A program made the position numbers and the translations under genes. From a virus: a stretch of DNA of 46,242 nucleotides. The DNA is taken from IMG/VR virus record IMGVR_UViG_3300005529_001108, positions 1 to 46,242 of that record; one strand, given 5' to 3'. Of this stretch, positions 32,812-41,419 are shown piece by piece; within the stretch, counting starts at the first letter, position 1; each line of letters begins with the position of its first letter. A model generated the notes under the pieces. That model was not told where the DNA came from. It was given only the letters and a program-made list of their open reading frames with translations, and made no database searches.

Positions 32812-33237
32812 TTACGAGTCGATGTACTGGAACTCGATCTCGAGCAGTCGGCGATATAGGACGGATTCCTTCGCTGCAAGTTCCACAGGCATGGACTGGT
32901 CGCGCTGAACGATAGAGCCTGTCACTACGGTTCCGTCCGGCAGCGTGCCCTTGTAACTCTTGAACAGGTTCCGTACCGCGTCCGAGACGGCGATTGCCGT
33001 GAGCGCATCCACGTCGCTGTACGAGTCGAACTGGATTCGCTTGAACCGAAGGTTGTTGGCTCCGTCGGAGGAGTAAACCTCGCTGGTGTAGGACGTTTGC
33101 ATCACGACCGATGGCTTCTTGGTGCCCTTGATCTGGAAGTCGATGAACAGGCAAGGCTCGCCATTAGGCTGTGTGTTCAGCCGCGTGGTGATGTCCGACG
33201 TCGCGTACAGCTTTTCGTAAATCCCCTGCTCAAGCAT
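32812..33237 (-). CDS. DUF3168 tail terminator protein
   Basis: A 141-residue DUF3168-like protein (LEQGIYEKLYATSDITTRLN, CLFIDFQIKGTKKPSV, RIQFDSYSDVDALTAIAVSD, then YRRLLEIEFQYID). The family caps the tail tube at the head-proximal end (lambda U, GTA gp8 class). It overlaps the preceding gene by 8 nt. An 80-bp gap with no gene separates it from the tube gene. Confidence 0.75.
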   Translation of the reverse strand: MLEQGIYEKLYATSDITTRLNTQPNGEPCLFIDFQIKGTKKPSVVMQTSYTSEVYSSDGANNLRFKRIQFDSYSDVDALTAIAVSDAVRNLFKSYKGTLPDGTVVTGSIVQRDQSMPVELAAKESVLYRRLLEIEFQYIDS

Positions 33238-33631
33238 TTTTCAAATCCTCTAGGCCGAAGTCCAACTCGCCCACGAACGTATCTAGAACCTCGTTCTCCA
33301 CACGCTCGGCAGCGTGCTCCATGCGATGTTGTCCCGCACGACCGTTTGCTCCGAACTCGTCGAAAACCTCGTAGAAAGCCTCTGGCTCAGGGCCAATGTG
33401 CACCGTGATGCTGCCTTCGTCGCCTTTGTTCACGACCGTCTGAATCCCGATGTGCTCAGAAAGGAAGCCAGTGTCCACCGCCATGTTGTCAGCGATGGAT
33501 TCCTTCATGATCTTCGCGGCTTTCTTGCCAGCCGAGCGCACGTACTTCACCGCCATCTTGCGTGGAGCATCACGCAGAGCGGCTTCAACACCTTCGAGTC
33601 CTTCAATGGTGCAGCTAATTTCATCTGCCAT
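33230..33631 (-). CDS. HK97 gp10-family neck protein
   Basis: A 133-residue HK97 gp10-like protein: IEGLEGVEAALRDAPRKMA, KVRSAGKKAAKIMKES-type helix, HIGPEPEAFYEVFDEFGA and the C-terminal FVGELDFGLEDL. The family links head connector and tail. Its start overlaps the stop of the head-closure gene by 11 nt. Confidence 0.78.
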   Translation of the reverse strand: MADEISCTIEGLEGVEAALRDAPRKMAVKYVRSAGKKAAKIMKESIADNMAVDTGFLSEHIGIQTVVNKGDEGSITVHIGPEPEAFYEVFDEFGANGRAGQHRMEHAAERVENEVLDTFVGELDFGLEDLKNA

Positions 33632-33983
33632 CGTTCACCAACGAGCACAACAGGTGCAGTTCCACGCGCTGACCGTCTGGGTCGCCAATGTCCTCGATGC
33701 GGAAGGTCTGGTCACGATTGACCACGGTCATCGCGGAGTTGACGCCAGCGCGATAGCGAATCACGATCTTGTACGACATCGTGGCTGTTAGCTCAGGGCC
33801 ACGCAGTTGTTCCTTGCCACGCAGCACGGTGATGTTGGCTGGAACGTCAGCCTTGAAAACGGTTGGAGCAACCTTGGAGCCGCTCGAGCCGATTCCCTCA
33901 GGGTTCATCAGCGTGATCTTGCTGTTGTATGCGCTGGCTCCGAGATAGCGAAAGCCAGTGCTCAGCTTTTTAGGCAGTGACAT
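33621..33983 (-). CDS. Head closure / head-tail joining protein
   Basis: A 120-residue protein resembling the phage head-tail joining (Phage_H_T_join, SPP1 gp16-like) family: short beta-barrel strands (YNSKITLMNPEG, YKIVIRYRAGVN, TFRIEDIGDPDGQRVELHLL). The ending 'I-x-D-x-G-x-x-L-x-C' pattern fits the family. Position between the connector and gp10-like genes supports it. Confidence 0.68.
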   Translation of the reverse strand: MSLPKKLSTGFRYLGASAYNSKITLMNPEGIGSSGSKVAPTVFKADVPANITVLRGKEQLRGPELTATMSYKIVIRYRAGVNSAMTVVNRDQTFRIEDIGDPDGQRVELHLLCSLVNDGR

Positions 33984-33986
33984 CGA

Positions 33987-34679
33987 TTACCTCGCCACGC
34001 GATACAGCTTGAAGCCGTACAGCAGGTGCGTCAGGGTCATGTAAACTTCGCTCGTCGGCTCGATAGCAACCACTGCTCGGTTGTCCCAGTAGTGGTTCGC
34101 CACGAACTTGACGGCTTGCTTCAGGCGAGCGTCAACGGCATCAGCCGTGTCACCGTATCCTGCGCTGTACTCGATGCGTACCGCGTTGTCCATGCGTGCC
34201 GCGTTCGGCCAAAACTTACCGGGAAGCAAGGTGATCTTGTCGCCGAACACCGTGTAGTTCGAGGAGTCGAACGTTTGCAGTGTGCCGCTCAAGTCGTAGT
34301 AGGTCACCACGACAGACTCCGGTGGTGAGCCAGCTTCATTCACCGGACGACGCAGCAACTCGACGGAGTGCTTCGCAGGGTGCAGATACCAGAACGGTGG
34401 CAAACTGTAGATCGGGTCGTACTGGAAATACTGCCTGCGATCCACATCCGGGAAGCAGTCGTAAGCGAGGAGCCAACGCTGGTTGACCATCGCGATCATT
34501 GCGATCTGCTCGATGTACGCACGAGCAGCCGAGATGAAAACTTCCTTCTCCAGCCACTCAGTCGTGGTCGATGGTGGTGAACCAGCCATCTCCTCTGGCA
34601 CGTCCTGATGAGCGAACAGTGCCAGTTCAGGGACGGTGACTGGTTCGACTGCTGGTGGTGTGATGATCCGCTCGAACAT
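33987..34679 (-). CDS. Head-tail connector (phiE125 gp8 family)
   Basis: A 230-residue protein with FERIITPPAVEPVTVPELAL at the start, a helical connector region (ISAARAYIEQIAMIAMVNQR) and VRIEYSAGYGDTADAVDARL followed by LKQAVKFVANHYWDNR near the end. This layout is the phiE125 gp8 / gp6-like head-tail connector that forms the ring beneath the portal. It follows the protease gene without a gap. Confidence 0.8.
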   Translation of the reverse strand: MFERIITPPAVEPVTVPELALFAHQDVPEEMAGSPPSTTTEWLEKEVFISAARAYIEQIAMIAMVNQRWLLAYDCFPDVDRRQYFQYDPIYSLPPFWYLHPAKHSVELLRRPVNEAGSPPESVVVTYYDLSGTLQTFDSSNYTVFGDKITLLPGKFWPNAARMDNAVRIEYSAGYGDTADAVDARLKQAVKFVANHYWDNRAVVAIEPTSEVYMTLTHLLYGFKLYRVAR

Positions 34680-35459
34680 TTATGCTCTCGCTTTCAGAAG
34701 TTCCAGACGCAGACGCGTCAGCGTGATGCTCGGATCTTCAACGTACTCAGGTTCCGCAGCAGGTGGCTCGGGAGCCGTGGCTTCTGCCTTCACCTTGAGT
34801 GCGTCAGGCACGTTGTTATAGATCGACAGATCAAACTTGTTCGTGATCTCGTCGCCGTCGTTGTCGTCACTCGACATTCCGGTCGCCATGCCGCAGTCCA
34901 TGCACTCTTTCGCACCCATCCACGTCTCAGCGTCCATCATTTTCTGAACTTGCTTCTTGTCCAGTCCGGTCGCTGCCACATAGACTTCGGCTGCGCTCGC
35001 GGAAACCGTGTCCAGAAGGTCGCCCATATCGCGCATGTCCTTGGAGTTGCCAGCGCAAACGGCCATGGCGTTGTGAATCATCACCATCGATCCCTGACCC
35101 ATCTGGCGTTTGTCACCAGCCATCAAGATGAGCGAAGCAGCGGAAGCCGCGAGTCCGTCCACGATGCAGGTCACTGGCTTGCCTTGGGACTTCAACAGGT
35201 TGTAGATAGCGACACCTTGGAACAAATCGCCACCGGGACTGTTGATGCGGCAGGTGATCGACGCATAGCCAGGATTCTGCTGGAGAGCGTCAGACACGGA
35301 GTTCACCGTGATGCCTTCACCGAAGAAGTCGGCTCCGATGATGTCGTACATTTCCAGTACGAGTTCGCCAGCGTTGGCCTGAGCCTTGAAGCTGGTGACC
35401 TTGGTTCCCTTGCGCAGCAGGGTGGTCATCTTGATTTGAATCTGCGGCATTTCGGCCAT
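34680..35459 (-). CDS. ClpP-type prohead protease
   Basis: A 259-residue serine protease of the ClpP-like phage prohead family. SPGGDLFQGVAIYN (oxyanion region), DGLAASAASLILMAGDKR (Ser106) and MVMIHNAM (His129) give the catalytic Ser and His; the acidic partner lies in the helix that follows. It matures the capsid by trimming the N-terminal part of the major capsid protein. An AAGGAG site precedes the ATG. Unusually the capsid gene is not next to it but lies upstream of large terminase. Confidence 0.88.
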   Translation of the reverse strand: MAEMPQIQIKMTTLLRKGTKVTSFKAQANAGELVLEMYDIIGADFFGEGITVNSVSDALQQNPGYASITCRINSPGGDLFQGVAIYNLLKSQGKPVTCIVDGLAASAASLILMAGDKRQMGQGSMVMIHNAMAVCAGNSKDMRDMGDLLDTVSASAAEVYVAATGLDKKQVQKMMDAETWMGAKECMDCGMATGMSSDDNDGDEITNKFDLSIYNNVPDALKVKAEATAPEPPAAEPEYVEDPSITLTRLRLELLKARA

Positions 35460-35461
35460 GG

Positions 35462-37039
35462 TTAGTCTCCTTGTGTTGCTAACGCGATCAATTCAGCCTT
35501 CATCGTCTCTGCCTTCAAACCTTTCGAGCAGAACTCGGTGGCCTTCTCCAGTGAAATACTCATGACTTCAGCGAGGAACTTTGGCTCCACGCTGCCAGCT
35601 TTCTCGAACTTCCGGACAACACGGTCAGCGGCTGCTTCAGCCAGTGCTTGGAACCGTGCAGAAGGCTTCGGAGGAGCCTGTGCATCAGGTGGCTGACTGT
35701 TCGGAGTCAGCTTGGGTGGTGCGCCTGAGTCAGGTTCGTCCTGTGTACCCACTCCGCGGACACCGACCGTGATCAGTTCACCGTCGCGCAGAATGCAATT
35801 CTGGTTGACGTGGAAGTAATCCAGACCTTCCTGTGGGTCGAGATCGTCCGAAATGCGGCACTCGTTCGGTGTCTTCTTGCCTGAATCAATGTTGATCTTG
35901 TCGAGTTCGGCACGTTCCTTCAGCGATCCACGCAGAATGACGTTGGCGTCATGCTTTGCGAACAGCGAACCACGCTCCGTTACATCGATCAGGTCACGGA
36001 TGATCGTCTGCTCGATGTTCATCGTGATCGGGAGCAAGGTCGTGTTGAAATACTCGTCCAAGAAAGCCGATGACGATGCATACGTGCTGTTCTTGTCGCC
36101 GTAGCCCAGTTTCACGACCAGTGGTGCACCACCGAGGAGCCTCGCGACTTCCTCAGCGTTCCACTTACGTGATTCGAGCAACTGTGCCTCAACTGCGGTG
36201 AATCCCATCTTGACGAACTGCATTCCACCGGGAAGGAAGCCAAACTTGCCAGCGTTCACGCTGCTGGCCATGTCCTTCTTCAGTTCATCGACGACTTTCT
36301 GTGCTTGGGTTTCGTCGATGTCAGCCTCAGGTGGTGAGGTCAAGAAACCAGATGTGTGTAGGCCGTTTGCGAAGAAGCGACCAGCAACTTCATCGCTGGC
36401 CATCATGATGCTCAAGGCTTCCTTCGCCAGTGCCAGAACGGAGGCACCTTCGTAGCCGTTGATGTTCAACAGGGAGCCGTGCCAGATTTCGCTCTGCTTG
36501 AACACGCGAGCGTTGCCGCGTCCGTCGTCATACTTGAATTCGAGGACAGGCAGCGCAGGGTTCGAGAAATCCCAACGCTCTTGCATGAACCAAGCGTTGA
36601 GCGGGATCAGGTGTAGCAATCCCACGCGGCTGCGAACGATCTGGGTATAAAAGTTTCCGTGCGTCAGAAGCTGGAACACTTGGTGCCAGCGCAATTGGAA
36701 CGACGTCTGCCATGGGTTCGGCACGTCCTTCAGCAAGCTGTAGCGTGGATCTTTGATGGCCTTCGAGGTACGCGGCACACCCTTGACGATTTTCTGGTCG
36801 TGAAGGATCAGTGGCATCTTCGCCACGTCGTTGCACAGCATCTTCACCGCTGACAGGAATGAAGCAACGCGGACAGCGGTGTCCCTCGTGACTGGCTTGC
36901 CTGCTGAGGCAGGAACACCCATCAAAGCTTGAAGGAGTCCGGGCGATGGGTTGTTGAGTTGCGAAATATCGGCGACATCACCCGACATTTTGATGTTTGC
37001 TTTTGCTTCTGACAGATCAAGTAAGGTGAGTGATGGCAT
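35462..37039 (-). CDS. Portal protein (HK97 family)
   Basis: A 525-residue HK97-type portal. Typical blocks are TAVRVASFLSAVKMLCNDVA, SFQLRWHQVFQLLTHGNFYT, the membrane-like helices around GYEGASVLALAKEALSIMMA, QFVKMGFTAVEAQLLESRKW and EEVARLLGGAPLVVKLGYGD. The C-terminal 70 residues (ARFQALAEAAADRVVRKFEK) form a helical tail. Dodecamer at the capsid vertex through which DNA passes; immediately followed by protease and preceded by terminase. Confidence 0.9.
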   Translation of the reverse strand: MPSLTLLDLSEAKANIKMSGDVADISQLNNPSPGLLQALMGVPASAGKPVTRDTAVRVASFLSAVKMLCNDVAKMPLILHDQKIVKGVPRTSKAIKDPRYSLLKDVPNPWQTSFQLRWHQVFQLLTHGNFYTQIVRSRVGLLHLIPLNAWFMQERWDFSNPALPVLEFKYDDGRGNARVFKQSEIWHGSLLNINGYEGASVLALAKEALSIMMASDEVAGRFFANGLHTSGFLTSPPEADIDETQAQKVVDELKKDMASSVNAGKFGFLPGGMQFVKMGFTAVEAQLLESRKWNAEEVARLLGGAPLVVKLGYGDKNSTYASSSAFLDEYFNTTLLPITMNIEQTIIRDLIDVTERGSLFAKHDANVILRGSLKERAELDKINIDSGKKTPNECRISDDLDPQEGLDYFHVNQNCILRDGELITVGVRGVGTQDEPDSGAPPKLTPNSQPPDAQAPPKPSARFQALAEAAADRVVRKFEKAGSVEPKFLAEVMSISLEKATEFCSKGLKAETMKAELIALATQGD

Positions 37040-37040
37040 G

Positions 37041-38762
37041 TTACCTCGAGCTCACGTAGAAGAATTTCTGTTTCGGCTTCACGATGTTCTCCGGATCGGT
37101 TGCGCGTCCCAAAGCCATGATCATCGCGACGCAGCCGTCATTTTTCTCACGCTTCTTGTCCTTATCCGGCTTGATAAATCCGGTGGCCTTCTGCGTGTTC
37201 CAGCGCAAGTTACCAACCTGCCAGCGCAGCACAGGATCGTTGTCGTGCGCTAGCTCCTGCCGGAGGATTTTGCGCATCCACTCGTTGCAAGGGCCATTCA
37301 TCTTCACGTGCGACTGCGGAAACTGAACGAACTTCTGCATCGGGAAGCCAGCTTCACCGAGCATGCGAATCAGTTCTTCCGAGTAGGCCGCGTCGTACGC
37401 CAGTTCCTTCAGGTCGAACTTCTGATTGATCTCGATGATTGCTTGCGCAATGCTGCGAGGATCAGTGATGTCGCCTTCGGTCGCTGTGAGGAATCCTTCC
37501 TCGTGCCACCTGTCGTAGTGCACACGGTCACGTTTGGAACGAGCCTCTATATTGGCGTTGGGAATCCAGAAGAACGGTATGATCCGCCACTTCTCGCCTT
37601 TGGTCAGTGGTGGGAACACCAGTACGAGTGCAGAGGTATCGTTCTTGGGAGCCAAGTCAGCGGCTGCGAAGCAGATGCGACCAGCTAGTTCCTTGAGCGA
37701 CTCCTCCCGCAGACGCTTTGGACTCGGGTACGAGGACAGCGGAACGCGGCAGCACTCGTCCCATTTCGCCAGTTCGATGGCTGGATCGGCTGCTTCATCA
37801 GTCCAGATGTTCAGGCAGTAGCGTTTGAACTCGCCGAGTGACGTGGGTTTGCCCTGAGCCTCGGTGTATTCCTTGCGAATCGTCTCGAGATCGAACAGGT
37901 GACCGAGCGATGGGTTCGCTTTCACCCAGTTCGCTTCGTCTTTCCAGTCATCCTTCGGGTCGAGCGAGAAAATGAATGGCATGAACTCGTCGTCGGTGAC
38001 GATTCCGTCCAACACGCGCTGACCGTACTCGTGTTCAGCCCAGCACAGTGAGGTCTGGCCTGCTGAGGAGCCTGCGGTCGTGATAGCCACGAGGAGTGGC
38101 TGCTTTCGCGTTCTGCCACCGTAGCGCAACACAGACCACAGGTTGGCTCCTGTCTTCCACCTGTGTAACTCGTCGAGGATGGCTGCGGAGACGACTGCAC
38201 CGTCTTCCGAGTCGCTTCCACGAGCCATAGGCGACAACCGGGAGCCATTTTCAGCCACGTATAGGGCCAAAACAGGCTCATTTCCAGCCTGTGCGATGGC
38301 TTCTTTTAGCTCGGCATTCCGGTTGCGCATCGCCACGGCTTCCTTGAAGCACGTGCGAGCCTGCTTGAGAGCGGTTGCTGCGATGAAAACTCGCGCTGAT
38401 TGCTCCCCATCTGCGATCAAAAAGTACAGTGCTAGTGCTGCTGCGAGTCCCGTTTTGCCATTTTTCTTGGCGATTTCGAGGTAGAGTCGGCGGAATCTGC
38501 GGTAGCCATCCGGTCGCTTCCAGCCGAACAGGATGTACAGGCAGGCTTGCTGCCACGGCATCAACTTCATCGGCTCGGTTTCGTTCGGAGGATTGCAGAA
38601 GGTCTGGATGAAGTCGATGACACGCTCACCAGCTTCCGCGTCGAACCAGATGTCGGTACGCGTCAGGTCTTTCTGGTGGCGGAGACAGGCTTTTCGAATC
38701 CACTGCCCAGCTAGAACTTTTCCGCTGAGCACGTCATCGATATAGGCTTGCGCTACTGACAT
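37041..38762 (-). CDS. terL: Terminase large subunit
   Basis: A 573-residue large terminase. Walker A-like EIAKKNGKTGLAAALA (about 97-104), Walker B AAILDELHRWK (about 194-199) and ITTAGS form the ATPase; the nuclease half shows FAAADLAPKNDTSALVLVF and LAYDAAYSEELIRML. Belongs to the Terminase_1 family. ATG at 38762 (MSVAQAYIDDVLSG) is chosen; a longer frame to 38813 would need TTG and would use the hairpin as coding. It lies after the capsid gene, an unusual order. Confidence 0.9.
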   Translation of the reverse strand: MSVAQAYIDDVLSGKVLAGQWIRKACLRHQKDLTRTDIWFDAEAGERVIDFIQTFCNPPNETEPMKLMPWQQACLYILFGWKRPDGYRRFRRLYLEIAKKNGKTGLAAALALYFLIADGEQSARVFIAATALKQARTCFKEAVAMRNRNAELKEAIAQAGNEPVLALYVAENGSRLSPMARGSDSEDGAVVSAAILDELHRWKTGANLWSVLRYGGRTRKQPLLVAITTAGSSAGQTSLCWAEHEYGQRVLDGIVTDDEFMPFIFSLDPKDDWKDEANWVKANPSLGHLFDLETIRKEYTEAQGKPTSLGEFKRYCLNIWTDEAADPAIELAKWDECCRVPLSSYPSPKRLREESLKELAGRICFAAADLAPKNDTSALVLVFPPLTKGEKWRIIPFFWIPNANIEARSKRDRVHYDRWHEEGFLTATEGDITDPRSIAQAIIEINQKFDLKELAYDAAYSEELIRMLGEAGFPMQKFVQFPQSHVKMNGPCNEWMRKILRQELAHDNDPVLRWQVGNLRWNTQKATGFIKPDKDKKREKNDGCVAMIMALGRATDPENIVKPKQKFFYVSSR

Positions 38763-38786
38763 ATGAGATTTATTACGCAAAGCAAA

Positions 38787-38812
38787 TGGAGCCACCCCGA
38801 GGGATGGCTCCA
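38787..38812 (-). terminator. Terminator-like hairpin between capsid and large terminase
   Basis: TGGAGCCA (38787-38794) pairs perfectly with TGGCTCCA (38805-38812); the loop can pair further (CCC with GGG). On the coding strand it is followed by TTTGCTTTG. It lies in the 75-bp gap after the capsid gene and probably lowers read-through into terL. Confidence 0.6.
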
Positions 38813-38837
38813 ATCTGTTTCAGGCAGACGCGGCTGG

Positions 38838-40031
38838 TTAGCCGTTGACCGTCCAAACCTGAGCCGCTTCGGGCAGACGCACACGCGAGTCTGTACGGCG
38901 GTAGCCGTAGACGCGGATGATGCCGTTTTCCAAGCGGGTGATGTTGTCGGTGACGATCTGCAACGCTGGGCCACCACGATCACCGATGACCATTGCAGCC
39001 TTGTAGTCACCGAAGACCACTGCGCCGTCCACAAGCGGTGAAGCCTGATATGCGGGCATGTAGTGGCTGTAGTTCACCTTGAAGCCGTGGAGGTAATCCA
39101 CGCCGTTCACGCTGACCCACCATGGGTTGTACTGGTTGGCATCCAACTGCTTTTTGCGCAGCGCGATACCAGTCAGACGGTTCATGATGAACTCGGCGTT
39201 CGCGTAGTAATACGGGTTCAACGACCCAGTGAGGTCGAGTGCCGCATCACCAGACAGAGCAGCCGTTTGCGCAGCGGTTCCGCCAGCCAGAATTCCTTCT
39301 GCTTCGCCACTGCCGCTGCCATTAATAAAAATGTTTTCCTCAAAATTGTTCACCGCACGCGCAAGATCCTGAGGCAGGAAGATGCTAACGGCAGGTACGT
39401 CCTGCGCCAGTTCGAGTGTTACCTCGACGAACGCACCGGACATGTGCGCTCCCAAGGTCTTCTGCGCGAACGCAGGAGAACTCTCGGTGAACGGATGGTC
39501 GGTGCCACGCGACTCTGCTTTCGCAGCAGCCGTGGTCTTCGAGGACTGCGCAGCGAACTTGATGTCGTTCGTGGTCGGGATGACCAGAGCGAGTTTGCGC
39601 ATGGTGGCTTCGAACGGAGCCAGAGCGGTGATTGCACCGTCCGGGCCGATGGTGGGAACCAGGTTTCCACCGTCTGTCGTTCCACCTTCTCCCAACGCGG
39701 AGTTGGAAGTGTTGGAGAACTTCTTGTTGCCGATGAGCGAATAGAATGCATCGCTGTACTCGGCGGTCAGAACCTGCTTGCCCTTCAGGGCTTTCTTGTC
39801 GTTCTTGGGAACGAAAGGCTCGGTGATGGCAGCGTTCAGAGCAGCCTTGCCCTTTTCGCACGCCTCATACAGCTTGATCGACTTTTCGTTCTCAGCGATC
39901 TCAGCCGTCATCTTGTCCATCTGCTCTTTTTCAGAGGCAGTGGGAACTCGCTTCGATTCCGTGCACGAGTTCAGAACTTGCTCAACAGCAGCGAACAACT
40001 CGTTGTTGCGTTTCGCCAGTTGGTTCTTCAT
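38838..40031 (-). CDS. Major capsid protein (HK97 fold)
   Basis: A 397-residue HK97-type capsid protein. Residues 1-100 are a helical scaffold (delta) domain (MKNQLAKRNNELFAAVEQVL, ASEKEQMDKMTAEIAENEKS), then the mature fold begins with EYSDAFYSLIGNKKF. Later signature blocks are LVPTIGPDGAITALAPFEAT, AHMSGAFVEVTLELAQDVPA and the P-domain end YGYRRTDSRVRLPEAAQVW. ATG at 40031 is preferred because AAGGA precedes it and the delta domain starts there; the frame extends upstream to 40130. Protease processing would remove the scaffold part. Confidence 0.9.
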   Translation of the reverse strand: MKNQLAKRNNELFAAVEQVLNSCTESKRVPTASEKEQMDKMTAEIAENEKSIKLYEACEKGKAALNAAITEPFVPKNDKKALKGKQVLTAEYSDAFYSLIGNKKFSNTSNSALGEGGTTDGGNLVPTIGPDGAITALAPFEATMRKLALVIPTTNDIKFAAQSSKTTAAAKAESRGTDHPFTESSPAFAQKTLGAHMSGAFVEVTLELAQDVPAVSIFLPQDLARAVNNFEENIFINGSGSGEAEGILAGGTAAQTAALSGDAALDLTGSLNPYYYANAEFIMNRLTGIALRKKQLDANQYNPWWVSVNGVDYLHGFKVNYSHYMPAYQASPLVDGAVVFGDYKAAMVIGDRGGPALQIVTDNITRLENGIIRVYGYRRTDSRVRLPEAAQVWTVNG

Positions 40032-40062
40032 GACTAAAATTCCTTGGTTGCTTGGCTTGACA

Positions 40063-40121
40063 CGGACTCGATGGAGCCGGATGGAAACCAGCACGTCATG
40101 CCGTCCGGACTCGATGGAGCC
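40063..40121. repeat. 16-bp direct repeat upstream of capsid gene
   Basis: CGGACTCGATGGAGCC occurs at 40063-40078 and 40106-40121, 43 bp apart, in the 170-bp leader between small terminase and capsid genes. It could be a protein-binding or packaging (cos/pac) element. The rest of the leader holds the small hairpin listed next. Confidence 0.45.
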
Positions 40122-40142
40122 TTCGGGCACAACACCAATCAG

Positions 40143-40156
40143 GAGGCTTTCGCCTC
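40143..40156 (-). promoter_or_regulatory. GNRA-loop hairpin in capsid leader
   Basis: On the coding strand GAGGC-GAAA-GCCTC, a 5-bp stem closed by a GAAA tetraloop. No T run follows, so it is unlikely to terminate transcription; it may stabilise the capsid message or be a processing site. Confidence 0.4.
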
Positions 40157-40202
40157 TCGATCTAGGTGCGAGGAAGTCAGGAAGTTTTCTTGCGTGGTGT
40201 TA

Positions 40203-40646
40203 TCAAGCAGGCAGAGTGTTACCGGGAGCCGGGAGCGGCTCGTGAGCGGCAGGCTTGGGTTTCGTCATGAACTTGGACAGCGCAGACTGCTTGGGTTTCT
40301 CGACGTGAACCTTCACACGGTCGGAAGGCGTCAGCGCGAAGCGTCCATATAGCGTGATGAGTTGGCCACGCTCGGCTCCAGTGATGCGGCCACTGCGCTC
40401 CTTAACCTTAAGCCGAACGAGAGATTCCACTGCATATATATCCGTGGATTTTCCGACTTCGGGAGCGAGCATCTGTACAACTTCACGCCAGATGTCCTTC
40501 ATTTTTGGCGTGAGTCGCATACTGGCAGGTGGCTCAATAGGAAGTTCACCTTCCGGCTGCGGTGCATTCTCCGGCTTGCGATCTGGGTGCGCTATATAGG
40601 CACCTTTTGCATCTTGGATTTCCATCGGCAGCGGAGGACGGCTCAT
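40203..40646 (-). CDS. terS: Terminase small subunit (P27-like)
   Basis: A 147-residue protein with the P27-type small terminase pattern: Pro-rich N-terminus, then MRLTPKMKDIWREVVQMLAP, a helical DNA-recognition core (DIYAVESLVRLKVKERSGRI) and TLYGRFALTPSDRVKVHVEK near the end, where the 'F-G-L-T-P-S-D-R' type motif is highly characteristic. A Lys/Pro-rich tail follows. Directly upstream of the capsid gene and downstream of HNH, as often in HK97-like phages. Confidence 0.82.
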   Translation of the reverse strand: MSRPPLPMEIQDAKGAYIAHPDRKPENAPQPEGELPIEPPASMRLTPKMKDIWREVVQMLAPEVGKSTDIYAVESLVRLKVKERSGRITGAERGQLITLYGRFALTPSDRVKVHVEKPKQSALSKFMTKPKPAAHEPLPAPGNTLPA

Positions 40647-40737
40647 ATTTCCACTCTACAATGCATTTCTGAAATTGAAATTTTGGCTACACACGCGGAA
40701 ATGGGGCGCGGCCCTAGACGATGTGTGCGCTAGAGAA

Positions 40738-40941
40738 TCAGCCTCCGCTCCCCTCCAGTGCTGTGTACTGCACACCAGACTGTGTCGGCTTTGCTTGCTC
40801 GTCCGTCACTCTCGCCAGCACCTGCTCTGCAATGCCCAGCACCTCAGTCGAAGCCAGATCATCCGGCACGATGATGGTCACGCTCGGCTTCTCTCCGTCC
40901 TTGACTGCTGGATACAGTACCTCGACCTCAACGTGTCTCAT
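40738..40941 (-). CDS. Small phage protein, 67 aa
   Basis: From ATG 40941: MRHVEVEVLYPAVKDGEKPS, then VTIIVPDDLASTEVLGIAEQ and a hydrophilic tail. Beta-alpha-like small protein in the packaging operon between HNH endonuclease and small terminase. Not recognised; the short upstream frame to 40950 needs TTG and is less likely. Confidence 0.5.
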   Translation of the reverse strand: MRHVEVEVLYPAVKDGEKPSVTIIVPDDLASTEVLGIAEQVLARVTDEQAKPTQSGVQYTALEGSGG

Positions 40942-40950
40942 GCTTACCAA

Positions 40951-41328
40951 TCACTCGCCTCTCGCAGTCTTCGCGGAGTGACACGACCGACAGAGAGCCT
41001 GCAAGTTCTCGCGATCATAAAAGCTGTTGATGCGGTTATTGTGAGCGGCCACCCAATCGCGTGCTTTGATCTTGTGGTCAACATCCTTGCTCGCTCGGAA
41101 GCCACAAGCAGCGCACAGTGGTTGCTCTCGCCTTACATGAGCAGCCAACGCGATCCAGCGCAGTCCGTCATACAGCTTGCGGAAAGGATCGTTAGCGTTG
41201 CGATGGCGATCGTATGCTCGCGCGGCTTCAACGCTGTGGTTCTCGAGCTGGTGCTCTATGCAGAATCGGCCGGCAGTGAGCTTCCCACAGGCTGGCTGGC
41301 TGCAAATCTTCAGGGGTGCGATCGGCAT
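40951..41328 (-). CDS. HNH endonuclease
   Basis: A 125-residue HNH nuclease: two zinc-type Cys pairs at the N-terminus (CSQPACGKLTAGRFC), CAACGFRASKDVDHKIKARD with the catalytic DH, and NRINSFYDRENLQALCRSCH with the metal-binding N and H. This type lies next to the terminase genes in many HK97-like phages and helps the packaging motor cut DNA. Its start lies 3 nt from the palindromic element at 41331, which therefore covers its ribosome site. Confidence 0.88.
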   Translation of the reverse strand: MPIAPLKICSQPACGKLTAGRFCIEHQLENHSVEAARAYDRHRNANDPFRKLYDGLRWIALAAHVRREQPLCAACGFRASKDVDHKIKARDWVAAHNNRINSFYDRENLQALCRSCHSAKTARGE

Positions 41329-41330
41329 TC

Positions 41331-41383
41331 ACTTTAGGTGTCCTAAAGTCCGGGACTTAGTTCGCTATGCCGCAATTCGGCAT
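41331..41383. promoter_or_regulatory. Nested inverted repeats in divergent intergenic region
   Basis: ACTTTAGG-TGT-CCTAAAGT (41331-41349) is a perfect 8+3+8 palindrome; it runs into AAGTCC-G-GGACTT (41346-41358) and is followed by ATGCCG-CAATT-CGGCAT (41367-41383). The word CCTAAAGT or its complement thus occurs two or three times in alternating orientation in the 91-bp space between the leftward HNH gene and the rightward module. This fits a cooperative operator. Confidence 0.55.
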
Positions 41384-41419
41384 CAAAGCAGTTCGAAGTC
41401 TGCTGAGGAGGTTGTGAAA

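Noticed and set aside
39063-40037. 324-residue frame on the plus strand opposite the capsid gene
   Set aside because: Antisense shadow of the HK97-fold capsid gene; no domain seen.
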